DNA of 27,257 nt from Pseudomonadota bacterium. GTDB lineage: Bacteria; Pseudomonadota; Alphaproteobacteria; Caulobacterales; Caulobacteraceae. The notes below the pieces were generated by a model. It ran no database searches and was not told the DNA's origin. It saw only the letters and a list, made by a program, of their open reading frames with translations. The first letter of the stretch is position 1; every line of letters starts with the position of its first letter. Below are positions 8,156 to 14,918 of the stretch, one piece after another. Made by a program: the position numbers and the translations under genes. The DNA is taken from positions 1-27,257 of the forward strand of contig JAEYTM010000012.1 in assembly GCA_023434015.1 (NCBI GenBank), written 5' to 3'.

Positions 8156-9109
8156 GTGAGCATCAAGCCTTCAGAAGCTCTGCGGTTCCTGGGCGCGCTG
8201 TTGGCGGCCGCGGTGCTGCTCGCCCTGCTGGTGGTGCGGGTGACGGGCGACGGGGCCGATCCGGAGCCTGCCGCCTCGCGCCAGGCCTCGCCGCCGGCGC
8301 CGGCGCCCTTGCCTGTCCTGCCGACATCTACGGCCAGCCCGGCTTCCCCCGCAGCGGGAAGTTGCGCCACGGCGGGATGGTCGCGTGGGGCCGCGACCAA
8401 CGCGTCGCAGTTGAGCACCCTCGCCTGGGCCCCGTTCCGCCGACCCGAGACCGGTTGGGAGACCTATGCGCCGCTCATCGCCCGCGAGATCGGCACGGCC
8501 TGCCCGCCGCAATCGGAAGCGTTCGCCGCCGCCCTCGCCGCGTGGCAGGGCCGGCAGCGGCTGCCGGTCGACGGGGTGCTCAAGGAGGCGGACTTCATCC
8601 GAATGAAGGGGGTGATCCAGACCCGCCGGCCTTTTGTCAGGGCGAGCGCCCGGGGCGTCTGCCCGCCTGGGCCTGACCCCGCGACCCTGGAGGGGAACCG
8701 CCCGGGAGAAGGCTATGGCGGCAAGGCCATCCAACTCCTCCCCGAGGCGTTCGCCGCCTATCGCCGGATGGCCGAGGCCGCGCGGGCCGAGGTTCCGGCG
8801 ATCGCCGCCGATCCCCGCAACCTGACGATCTTCTCCGGTTACCGCAGTCCGGAATCCGACGCCGCCCGCTGTATCGCGGACGGCAACTGCGACGGCGTCG
8901 TGCGTGCGACCTGCTCGCCGCACCGGACCGGCACGGCGCTCGATATGTACGTTGGCCAGGCTCCCGGCTTTGGCCCGGATTCCACCGCCGATCCGAACCG
9001 GCTGTTCATGAGCCGGACGCCAACCTACCGCTGGCTGGTGCGCAACGCCGACCGCTTCGGGTTCGTCGCCTATCCGTTCGAACCCTGGCACTGGGAGTGG
9101 CGCGGCTGA
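8156..9109 (+). CDS. M15-family D-alanyl-D-alanine carboxypeptidase, membrane anchored
   Basis: From GTG at 8156 the product is 317 residues: a membrane helix (about 10-28), a proline/alanine-rich linker, a peptidoglycan-binding-like segment (about 117-155, with '[11 protein letters not shown]'), and a VanY-type M15 domain. Zinc-site motifs are [10 protein letters not shown] (His256, Asp263) and EPWHWEW (His312). Enzymes of this type remove the terminal D-Ala from pentapeptide stems in the periplasm. The start is chosen so that the anchor begins promptly; there is no strong ribosome binding site, and GTG at 8120 is an alternative. The gene is back to back with the L,D-transpeptidase, whose donor substrate is the tetrapeptide that this enzyme would produce. 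Its stop lies ten bases from that of the convergent GST gene. Confidence 0.88.
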   Translation: MSIKPSEALRFLGALLAAAVLLALLVVRVTGDGADPEPAASRQASPPAPAPLPVLPTSTASPASPAAGSCATAGWSRGAATNASQLSTLAWAPFRRPETGWETYAPLIAREIGTACPPQSEAFAAALAAWQGRQRLPVDGVLKEADFIRMKGVIQTRRPFVRASARGVCPPGPDPATLEGNRPGEGYGGKAIQLLPEAFAAYRRMAEAARAEVPAIAADPRNLTIFSGYRSPESDAARCIADGNCDGVVRATCSPHRTGTALDMYVGQAPGFGPDSTADPNRLFMSRTPTYRWLVRNADRFGFVAYPFEPWHWEWRG

Positions 9110-9118
9110 TCTTCCCGG

Positions 9119-9745
9119 TCAGCGGGCGAAGGCGTAGGGCCCGCCCTTGTCCAGCGCCGTGCGATAGGCCGGCCTCGCCTGGAACCGCTGCACCCAGCCC
9201 TTGAGGTTCGGGTGGCTCTCCAGCCGCCCGAAGGCGCCGGCGACCTCGCCGACGAAACTCATCTGGATGTCGGCAGCGGAGAAGTCGCGGCCGAGAAGCC
9301 AGTCGCGACCGGCGAGGGCCTCGTCGACATAGCCCAGGTGGTTGGCGACCTCGCTGTCGATGCGCGGATGCAAGGGGGCGCCGGCCTCGCCCAGCCGCGA
9401 GACATACATCAGCAGCATCAGCGGCAGCATCGCCGATCCCTCGGCGTAGTGCAGCCATTGAACATAGGCGTCATAAGTGCCCGCTCCGGGCGCGGGCGCC
9501 ATCCGGCCGCCGCCGTGGTGACGGATCAGGTAGTCGATGATCGCGCCGGATTCATGGACGGTGCGTTCGCCATCGGTGATCACCGGGGACTTGCCGAGCG
9601 GGTGGACCGCGGTCAGTTCCGGTGGTGCGAGCCGCGTCGCCGGATCGCGCGCATAACGACGCACCTCATAGGGCAGGCCCAGCTCCTCGAGCAGCCACAG
9701 GATACGCTGGGAGCGCGAGTCCTTGAGATGGTGGACGACGATCAT
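9119..9745 (-). CDS. glutathione S-transferase family protein
   Basis: The 208-residue protein has an N-terminal thioredoxin-like GST domain: 'HLKDSRSQRILWLLEELGLPYE', the cis-Pro region 'GKSPVITDG', and the glutathione-binding ESGAI at about residues 65-69. An all-helical C-terminal domain follows. A Ser-rich active-site loop fits bacterial beta/zeta-like or Ser-type GSTs, but the exact class is uncertain. It probably conjugates or reduces electrophiles with glutathione in the cytoplasm. The ATG at 9745 is chosen because GAGGAAG lies about six bases upstream; a longer start at 9772 lacks this. It lies 69 bases downstream of a TetR gene on the same strand, so it could share that transcript or be controlled by that regulator. 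Confidence 0.9.
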   Translation of the reverse strand: MIVVHHLKDSRSQRILWLLEELGLPYEVRRYARDPATRLAPPELTAVHPLGKSPVITDGERTVHESGAIIDYLIRHHGGGRMAPAPGAGTYDAYVQWLHYAEGSAMLPLMLLMYVSRLGEAGAPLHPRIDSEVANHLGYVDEALAGRDWLLGRDFSAADIQMSFVGEVAGAFGRLESHPNLKGWVQRFQARPAYRTALDKGGPYAFAR

Positions 9746-9814
9746 GGCGGCTTCCTCACCCGGTCCCGTCAACAGAGCCGGGTGACGCGGCGCAAGGCAA
9801 GAGCCGGGCGAGGC

Positions 9815-10453
9815 TCACGTCCTCGGCGTGAACCCTCGGGCGATCAGACCGATCTGGCGGTCCATGACCTCGGTCATGGTCTTGGCGTCCGCCTCGCCGC
9901 GGGCCGCCAGGCGATAGGTGTAGGCGTAGGCGGCGAGCAGCAGGTTGACCACCTCGTCCAGGTCGGTCTCCGGATCGACGTCGCCGCGAAGGACGCCATC
10001 GGCCAAGCAGTCGCGCATGATCTCCTTCAGCCGCGGGGTGCGCCCGAAGGGTCGCGCCGTCGCGGGCAGGGTCCAGTCATAGACCGCCGCGACATGGGCC
10101 AGAAACAGCTTGGTGCGCGGCGCCTCGAAGGCGAAATGGATCGCGAACATCGAGCGCAGGCGATCAGGCGTCGCCCCCCGCAGGTGCGGAACCAGCCGAT
10201 CGAGCTCCGCATAGAGCCCGTCCAGCCGGTCCTGCATCACCTGACTGAGGATGTCGCCCTTGGAGGCGAAGGTGGTGAAGACGCTCCCGACGGACACGCT
10301 GGCCCGTCGGGCGATGGCTCGGATCGTCGTCTCGACGTAGCCGTCGGTGTCGAACAGGTCGCGGGCCGCCTCCAGTACGCGGTGCCGCGTCGCCTCCTTC
10401 TGGGACTGGCGCGCGCCTGAAATCCGATCGATGGAGCCTGCGTCGGCCTTCAT
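9815..10453 (-). CDS. TetR/AcrR family transcriptional regulator (downstream of the pair)
   Basis: This 212-residue regulator has a TetR N-terminal helix-turn-helix at about residues 20-68 ('RHRVLEAARDLF', 'TTIRAIARRASVSVGSVFTTFASKGDIL'). The larger C-terminal ligand-binding domain has no recognisable ligand signature. Proteins of this family are mostly repressors released by a small molecule. It starts 15 bases after the stop of a second TetR gene, so the two are probably co-transcribed, with the GST gene next downstream. No clear ribosome binding site precedes the ATG. The two TetR proteins are similar in the DNA-binding region but clearly different elsewhere, so they are not a recent duplication. 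Confidence 0.92.
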   Translation of the reverse strand: MKADAGSIDRISGARQSQKEATRHRVLEAARDLFDTDGYVETTIRAIARRASVSVGSVFTTFASKGDILSQVMQDRLDGLYAELDRLVPHLRGATPDRLRSMFAIHFAFEAPRTKLFLAHVAAVYDWTLPATARPFGRTPRLKEIMRDCLADGVLRGDVDPETDLDEVVNLLLAAYAYTYRLAARGEADAKTMTEVMDRQIGLIARGFTPRT

Positions 10454-10468
10454 GCGATGCGGCGAGCC

Positions 10469-11119
10469 TTAGCCGCGCCGTGCGCCCGCGAGGAGGATGC
10501 GGATCTGATCCCGCGAGCGCGCCTGCAGCGCGTCCAGGCTCCAGCCCTGGAAGATCGCCTGCGGGAAATTCGACAGGTAAGCGTCGAACAGCATCTGGGC
10601 GCGAAGCTTCACTTCCGACTCCTGACCAAGTTCGCCGCGGGCCACCCCGGCGGTGAGCTGCTCCAGGATGGCGTCCTGCATCACCTGCACCGGCGCCATG
10701 TTGCGCAGGGCATGGCCATCATCGGTGGACCAGGAGACGCTGAACGCCGCCCGGGCGAGCGGCATCTGGCTCTTATAGAAAGCATAGCCGGCCGCAAAGA
10801 TTTTCAGCAGGGCGTCCTCGACGGTGCGCCCGCGGGCCGCGGCCTCGCGCATCTGGCTGCCCAGCAGGTCCATGTCGTGGACCATGATCTCGCGGAAGAG
10901 ATCCGATTTGTCCGTGAAATTGGCGAACACCGCCCCGGTCGACATGCCGGCCGCCGCCGCGATATCGCGGATGGTGGCGCCCTCGTACCCCTGCTCGCTG
11001 AACAGTCGGCGCGCGGCGGCCAGAACCTTCGCGCGCGTCTGCTGCTTGGCGATGGCGCGGCGGGTCGGAACCTTCACCTTGGCTTCGACTGCGGGTTGGA
11101 GCGGGGGGACGTGCTTCAT
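10469..11119 (-). CDS. TetR/AcrR family transcriptional regulator (upstream of the pair)
   Basis: The 216-residue protein starts with a basic stretch, then the TetR helix-turn-helix domain ('RAKVLAAARRLFSEQGYEG', 'ATIRDIAAAAGMSTGAVFANFTDKSDLF') and a helical effector domain. The ATG at 11119 is chosen because GAGG lies eight bases upstream; longer in-frame starts (11158, 11251) have no ribosome binding site and would run through the promoter region. A sigma-70-like promoter with 17-bp spacing is visible at 11186-11214, giving a leader of about 60 bases. TetR regulators often repress their own genes, so the dyads in the region upstream are candidate operators. The effector is unknown. Confidence 0.92.
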   Translation of the reverse strand: MKHVPPLQPAVEAKVKVPTRRAIAKQQTRAKVLAAARRLFSEQGYEGATIRDIAAAAGMSTGAVFANFTDKSDLFREIMVHDMDLLGSQMREAAARGRTVEDALLKIFAAGYAFYKSQMPLARAAFSVSWSTDDGHALRNMAPVQVMQDAILEQLTAGVARGELGQESEVKLRAQMLFDAYLSNFPQAIFQGWSLDALQARSRDQIRILLAGARRG

Positions 11120-11185
11120 GGCTTTAACCTCGGAGAGCGCCTTTCGGCGTGGACTCATGGGGGGAGGGGGTGAAAACTGTATACG

Positions 11186-11214
11186 AAAATAGACCAATCG
11201 ATGAGCGTGTTCAA
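11186..11214 (-). promoter_or_regulatory. candidate sigma-70 promoter for the upstream TetR gene
   Basis: On the minus strand, TTGAAC (11214-11209) and TATTTT (11191-11186) are separated by exactly 17 bases; each matches four of six consensus positions. Transcription would begin near 11179, where a GTATAC palindrome lies, about 60 bases before the TetR start codon. Confidence 0.4.
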
Positions 11215-11263
11215 CCACCTGCGTTCCGCGATCAATGGCTGATATTCTCAACCAATGAGCGAA

Positions 11264-11285
11264 TTTCGGGTCTTTATGTCCGAAA
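11264..11285. repeat. inverted repeat TTTCGG-N10-CCGAAA
   Basis: Two perfect 6-base arms flank a 10-base spacer in the TetR-HIG1 intergenic region. The span of about 22 bp suits a dimeric regulator such as TetR, but short arms like these can arise by chance. Confidence 0.3.
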
Positions 11286-11313
11286 GATGCGGGTTTGTTT
11301 CACATATGATGCG

Positions 11314-11338
11314 GGACGTGGCCGATTTTGGCACGTCC
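11314..11338. repeat. inverted repeat GGACGTG-N11-CACGTCC
   Basis: Two perfect 7-base arms flank an 11-base spacer, upstream of the HIG1 gene. There is no T-run after it on either strand that would make it a terminator, so a protein-binding dyad is the more likely meaning. Confidence 0.35.
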
Positions 11339-11424
11339 AAATAACACGCTCGCTGAACAAGATCATTCCGCAACCCTTTGGGTTCGCAGTGGCCCTGAGC
11401 GGTTCCTGCCCTTAGTTTAACGCA

Positions 11425-11622
11425 ATGGATCCCTTTAACCTCCTCATCCCCATCGCCTTGACCGCAGTCGCCCTGGTTCTGGCGGCAGGCATCTACGCCC
11501 TGTTCCGCGGGGGCGACTTCGGTCGGTCCTGGTCGAACAAGCTGATGCGGCTGCGCGTGGTCACGCAGGCGATCGCCATCGCTGTGCTCGTGGGCGCGGT
11601 CTGGTGGCGGGCGAGCCACTGA
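11425..11622 (+). CDS. HIG1 domain (twin transmembrane) small inner-membrane protein
   Basis: This 65-residue protein has two hydrophobic helices (about residues 5-27 and 46-61) joined by a short basic loop. The loop-proximal sequence NKLMRLRVVTQ contains the R-x-R-x3-Q core of the HIG1 motif, known from mitochondrial Rcf1/HIGD proteins that associate with cytochrome oxidase and the bc1-oxidase supercomplex. Alphaproteobacterial relatives are presumed ancestors of those proteins. No Shine-Dalgarno sequence is evident before the ATG, so a leaderless or weakly translated message is possible. It is followed after six bases by the cobalamin adenosyltransferase gene. Confidence 0.88.
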   Translation: MDPFNLLIPIALTAVALVLAAGIYALFRGGDFGRSWSNKLMRLRVVTQAIAIAVLVGAVWWRASH

Positions 11623-11628
11623 GGGCGC

Positions 11629-12204
11629 ATGGTCACCCTGAACAGGATTTACACGCGGACAGGCGATGGCGGCGCGACCCGCCTCGCCAGCGGCGCGCCG
11701 GTCAGCAAGGCGGACCTGCGGGTGGAAGCCTACGGCGGCGTGGACGAGACGAACGCCTGCCTCGGGCTGGCGCGACTGCACACCGCTGACGACCCGCTGC
11801 TCGACCCGATCCTGGCGCGGGTGCAAAATGAACTGTTCGACCTGGGGGCCGATCTGTCGATGCCGCCTCGGGCGGACGAGCCGGAAGGCGCGGCCCTACG
11901 GATCGTCGACAGTCAGGTTTCCCGGCTCGAGCGGGAGATCGACGAGATCAACGCCACCCTGCCGCCGCTGGCGTCCTTCATCCTGCCCGGCGGCACGCCC
12001 GCGGCCGCCGCCCTGCACCTGGCGCGGACGGTCTCACGTCGCGCCGAGCGAGACGCGGTGCGGCTGGTGGAGGCCGGGGCGACGGTGGGCGGCCCCGCGT
12101 TGCGTTATCTCAACCGGCTGTCGGACCTGCTGTTCGTCGCGGCGCGCTACGCCAACGACCGCGGTGCGAGCGAGGTGTTCTGGAAGTCCGGCGCGACGCG
12201 CTGA
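11629..12204 (+). CDS. cob(I)alamin adenosyltransferase, PduO type
   Basis: The 191-residue protein carries the PduO-type signatures: the ATP-binding TRTGDGGATRL at about 9-19, 'VEAYGGVDETNACLG' at 32-46, and the C-terminal helix 'RYLNRLSDLLFVAARYAN'. It transfers the adenosyl group of ATP to cob(I)alamin, making adenosylcobalamin for enzymes such as methylmalonyl-CoA mutase and class II ribonucleotide reductase. The length is normal for the family. GAGGG is only three bases from the ATG, so translation may rely on coupling to the HIG1 gene. The gene converges with a small membrane-protein gene, with six bases between the stops. No other cobalamin gene is in the window. Confidence 0.95.
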   Translation: MVTLNRIYTRTGDGGATRLASGAPVSKADLRVEAYGGVDETNACLGLARLHTADDPLLDPILARVQNELFDLGADLSMPPRADEPEGAALRIVDSQVSRLEREIDEINATLPPLASFILPGGTPAAAALHLARTVSRRAERDAVRLVEAGATVGGPALRYLNRLSDLLFVAARYANDRGASEVFWKSGATR

Positions 12205-12210
12205 GCGCGA

Positions 12211-12486
12211 CTATGGGGCGGCGGTCGCCGGCTGCGTAGCCGGGGTACGGCCGATGGCCTCCAGGGCTTCGTCGCGGGCCTTCTCGTCGGTGATCAGACG
12301 GCCGGTGATGTCAGAGATCAGCACCGGCTGAGCGCAGACCCGCTCCCAGTTGTCCCACCACTTGCGTTCGGCCAGGCAGGCCTTCTGCGGCCGCACCCAA
12401 CCGACCTGCCAGACAAGCATGCCGACGCAGCACACGGCGAAAACGCCCAGGAAGATCAGCTTCAAACGATTGATGGTGCGGTTCAT
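12211..12486 (-). CDS. small single-pass membrane protein, unknown function
   Basis: This 91-residue product has one hydrophobic segment (about 8-29) after a short basic start, which predicts a type II or signal-anchored inner-membrane protein with the C-terminal two thirds outside. That part holds two cysteines (about 37 and 51) around a Trp-rich 'ERKWWDNWERV' segment, which might form a disulphide in the periplasm. The tail is rich in Ala, Thr and Pro. I do not recognise a family. A membrane anchor followed by a coherent soluble stretch, and a start well separated from etfB, support a real gene. It is divergent from etfB (153 bases apart) and converges with the adenosyltransferase gene. Confidence 0.65.
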   Translation of the reverse strand: MNRTINRLKLIFLGVFAVCCVGMLVWQVGWVRPQKACLAERKWWDNWERVCAQPVLISDITGRLITDEKARDEALEAIGRTPATQPATAAP

Positions 12487-12639
12487 GGGCGGTCTTTATC
12501 GAAAGGTGCGGACTGCTGGCTAGTCCCGCTGTCGGTCCGAATTGCGGCCACCGCCGGAGGCGCTTGGTTTGCAACGGGCGTTGGAAGCGGTATTCCGGAC
12601 GACAATTTTTCCGCAATGCAAGTTTGAGGCGCTCAACGC

Positions 12640-13389
12640 ATGAAAGTGTTGGTCCCGGTGAAGCGGGTGATCGATTACAACGTCAAGGCGCGGGTCAAGC
12701 CTGACCAGTCCGGCGTCGATCTCGCCAACGTCAAGATGTCCATGAACCCCTTCGACGAGATCGCTGTCGAAGAGGCGGTCCGGCTGAAGGAGAAGGGCGC
12801 GGTCACCGAGATCGTCGCGGTCTCCATCGGCCCGGCGCAGGCTCAGGAGACGCTGCGCACCGCCCTGGCGATGGGCGCTGACCGCGCGATCCTGATCCAG
12901 AGCGGCGAGGATCTGGAACCCCTGGCGGCGGCCAAGGTGCTCAAGGCGGTGACCGCCGAAGAGAGCCCTGGCCTGGTCATCATGGGCAAGCAGGCCATCG
13001 ACGGCGACAACAGCGCCACCGGCCAGATGCTGGCCACCCTGCTCGACTGGCCCCAGGCGACGTTCGCGTCGGCGGTCGAGGTGTCCGGCGACAAGGCGCG
13101 GGTGACCCGCGAGGTCGATGGCGGCCTGCAGACGATCGAGGTCGATCTTCCGGCGATCGTGACCGCCGACCTGCGCCTCAACGAGCCGCGCTACGCCAGC
13201 CTGCCCAACATCATGAAGGCCAAGAAGAAGGAGCTCGCGATCCGCGAGCTCGCCGAGCTTGGCGTCGACACCGCGCCGCGCCTGAAGGTGCTGAAGGTCG
13301 TCGAACCGCCGAAGCGCGGCGGAGGGGTCAAGGTCGACTCCGCGGCCGACCTCGTCATGAAGCTGAAGAACGAAGCGGGGGTGCTCTGA
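12640..13389 (+). CDS. etfB: electron transfer flavoprotein beta subunit
   Basis: The 249-residue protein has the classic EtfB layout: '[22 protein letters not shown]' at the start, an AMP-binding region with '[14 protein letters not shown]', and the signature '[22 protein letters not shown]' at about 181-202. The latter is the recognition loop that docks onto acyl-CoA dehydrogenases; its lysines are methylated in mammals and in some bacteria. With EtfA it forms a soluble heterodimer that carries electrons from FAD-dependent dehydrogenases to ETF:quinone oxidoreductase. The stop overlaps the EtfA start by one base (TGATG), which indicates translational coupling. The nearest ribosome binding site is GAGG, about ten bases upstream, inside a small TTGAG-GCG-CTCAA dyad. 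Confidence 0.97.
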   Translation: MKVLVPVKRVIDYNVKARVKPDQSGVDLANVKMSMNPFDEIAVEEAVRLKEKGAVTEIVAVSIGPAQAQETLRTALAMGADRAILIQSGEDLEPLAAAKVLKAVTAEESPGLVIMGKQAIDGDNSATGQMLATLLDWPQATFASAVEVSGDKARVTREVDGGLQTIEVDLPAIVTADLRLNEPRYASLPNIMKAKKKELAIRELAELGVDTAPRLKVLKVVEPPKRGGGVKVDSAADLVMKLKNEAGVL

Positions 13390-14333
13390 TGGCCGTGCTC
13401 GTCGTCGCCGATCACGACAATTCGGCGCTCAGGGACAACACCCACAAGACCGTCACCGCCGCCCAGACGCTGTCGGGGGACATCGACATCCTGGTCGCCG
13501 GCCAGAACGCCGAGGGCGTGGCCGCGGCCGCGGCGAAGATCGCCGGGGTCCGCAAGGTGCTGCTGGCCGAAAGCCCCGAGCTGGGCCAGGGCCTGGCCGA
13601 GAGCTACGAGGCCCTGATCGTCCCGTTGATGGCCAACTACGATGCGGTGCTGACGCCCGCTACCTCGCAGGGCCGCAACTTCAGCCCGCGCATCGCTGCG
13701 AAGCTGGACGTGGCGCAGATCTCCGACGCAGTCGAGATCGTCGACGCCTCGACCTTCGTGCGCCCGATCTACGCCGGCAACGCCCTGGAGACCGTCCAGT
13801 CGTCCGACGCCAAGAAGGTGATCACGGTGCGCCCGACCGTCTTCAAGGCCGCGGCGGAAGGCGGCTCGGCCAGCGTCGAGACGATCGCCGCCCCGCCAGC
13901 CCCGGCCAGGACCCGCTTCGTGGACCAGCAGCTGGTGAAGTCGGAGCGTCCCGAACTGTCGGGGGCCAGGATCGTGGTGTCCGGCGGCCGGGCCGTCGGC
14001 TCCGCCGAGGAGTTCCAGAAGGTCATCGAACCCCTCGCGGACAAGCTCGGCGCGGCGGTCGGCGCCAGCCGCGCGGCGGTGGACGCAGGCTATGCGCCGA
14101 ACGACTACCAGGTCGGCCAGACCGGTAAGGTGGTGGCCCCCGAGCTCTATATCGCCATCGGCATCTCCGGGGCGATCCAGCACCTTGCCGGCATGAAGGA
14201 CTCCAAGGTGATCGTGGCGATCAACAAGGATGCTGACGCGCCGATCTTCCAGGTCGCCGACTATGGCCTGGTGGCCGATTACAAGACCGCCGTGCCGGAG
14301 CTGATGGACGCGCTGAGCCAGGTCGGGAAATAG
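13389..14333 (+). CDS. etfA: electron transfer flavoprotein alpha subunit
   Basis: This 314-residue subunit has the N-terminal ETF domain and the C-terminal FAD-binding domain. The latter shows '[13 protein letters not shown]', '[37 protein letters not shown]' (flavin-contacting segment) and '[23 protein letters not shown]', all standard for EtfA. It carries the FAD that takes electrons from acyl-CoA dehydrogenases. The length is typical. It overlaps etfB by one base and is followed, 23 bases after its stop, by a strong intrinsic terminator, so etfBA is a self-contained two-gene operon. Confidence 0.97.
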   Translation: MAVLVVADHDNSALRDNTHKTVTAAQTLSGDIDILVAGQNAEGVAAAAAKIAGVRKVLLAESPELGQGLAESYEALIVPLMANYDAVLTPATSQGRNFSPRIAAKLDVAQISDAVEIVDASTFVRPIYAGNALETVQSSDAKKVITVRPTVFKAAAEGGSASVETIAAPPAPARTRFVDQQLVKSERPELSGARIVVSGGRAVGSAEEFQKVIEPLADKLGAAVGASRAAVDAGYAPNDYQVGQTGKVVAPELYIAIGISGAIQHLAGMKDSKVIVAINKDADAPIFQVADYGLVADYKTAVPELMDALSQVGK

Positions 14334-14356
14334 ACCGGGCCGAAGCCGGACCAGGC

Positions 14357-14390
14357 AAGGGGCGGCCCCGCGAGGGACCGCCCCTTTTTT
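14357..14390 (+). terminator. intrinsic terminator after etfBA
   Basis: A 9-bp stem, AAGGGGCGG paired with CCGCCCCTT, extends through one C-A mismatch and three more G-C pairs to a GCGA (GNRA) tetraloop. It is followed directly by T-rich sequence (TTTTTT at 14385-14390). This is the clearest terminator in the window. Confidence 0.92.
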
Positions 14391-14421
14391 GATCGCCCAC
14401 GCGTTGGGGTCGCGCGGACGC

Positions 14422-14796
14422 TCAACGGGGTTGGGCGTCGGCCTGGAGCTTGGCCTCGACCAGCGGCGCCCCGAGTTTGATGACGATCTGACGGCCGCCC
14501 AGTTCGGCGGGCGCCTGGCGGACCCGCATCTTCGTCAGCGCCTTCTCGATGGCCACGTCGCGGGCAAAGTCGCCGCTCGACTGGATCACCTGGACGGCCC
14601 CGAGCCGGTCGCCGCTGATCGAGGCGCGGACGCGCACCTCGGCAGGGATGCTCACGCCAGTTTCGACCAGCCGCGCCGCGGCCTGGGCGGAGACATTCTC
14701 AATAAACACCTGGTTTGGAGTCCGAGGCGCGGCCTGGACGCCGGATCCGAGGCACAGCAGCGCGGCCGCGGTCAGCAAAAGAAGCTGGGCTTTCAT
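14422..14796 (-). CDS. secreted protein with TonB C-terminal-like domain
   Basis: The 124-residue protein begins with a Sec signal peptide (hydrophobic residues about 4-18, likely cleavage after VQA near residue 22). The rest, with 'VRASISGDRLGAVQVIQSSGDFARDVAIEKALTKMRV', resembles the small alpha/beta domain found at the C-terminus of TonB. It lacks the membrane anchor and proline-rich spacer of a true TonB, so a free periplasmic TonB-C-like protein is the best description. The function is unknown. The ATG at 14796 is chosen for AAGGA six bases upstream; the longer start at 14826 gives no proper signal peptide. It is divergent from a LysR-type regulator with a strong dyad between them, so it may be that regulator's target. 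Confidence 0.72.
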   Translation of the reverse strand: MKAQLLLLTAAALLCLGSGVQAAPRTPNQVFIENVSAQAAARLVETGVSIPAEVRVRASISGDRLGAVQVIQSSGDFARDVAIEKALTKMRVRQAPAELGGRQIVIKLGAPLVEAKLQADAQPR

Positions 14797-14881
14797 CTTA
14801 AATCCTTGAAATCTTGAAATGTGCAAGCGGCGCCGTCACAATTTCCTAGAGCCCGCCCGCAGCTTCGGCGAACGATAGTTT

Positions 14882-14915
14882 TTGACCAAGGTTGTTACCT
14901 GGCCTAACAACCTTG
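14882..14915 (+). promoter_or_regulatory. LysR-gene promoter overlapped by an 11-bp dyad operator
   Basis: Perfect arms CAAGGTTGTTA (14887-14897) and TAACAACCTTG (14905-14915) flank a 7-base spacer. The dyad contains a symmetric T-N11-A (T14895, A14907), the LysR-type box. TTGACC (14882-14887) and TAACAA (14905-14910) with a 17-base spacer could be the -35 and -10 of the regulator's own promoter. In that case the dyad covers the spacer and -10, as expected for autorepression. Confidence 0.6.
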
Positions 14916-14918
14916 CGC

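Larger units (their letters stand above)
11120..11424. other. AT-richer intergenic region between TetR and HIG1 genes
   Basis: This 305-base stretch is clearly richer in A/T than its surroundings. It holds a candidate minus-strand promoter for the TetR gene and two spaced inverted repeats (listed separately), plus a small AACCC-TTT-GGGTT hairpin at 11372-11384. An 88-codon plus-strand frame crosses it but has no family signature, no ribosome binding site and an atypical composition, so I do not call it a gene. No tRNA or obvious small RNA is seen. Confidence 0.6.

Noticed and set aside
11149..11415. An 88-codon plus-strand frame in the TetR-HIG1 gap
   Set aside because: It has no ribosome binding site and no recognisable domain. 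It covers promoter-like sequence and dyads, and its composition differs from that of the coding regions.
12463..12472. CAAACGATTG, matching ten bases of the operator-like site at 1129-1142
   Set aside because: It lies inside the coding start of the small membrane protein, and the right half of the palindrome is missing; chance is the simpler explanation.
14871..14880. AACGATAGTT, one mismatch from the shared operator core
   Set aside because: About one or two single-mismatch hits are expected by chance in a window of this size, so I did not count it as a third site, although it is intergenic.
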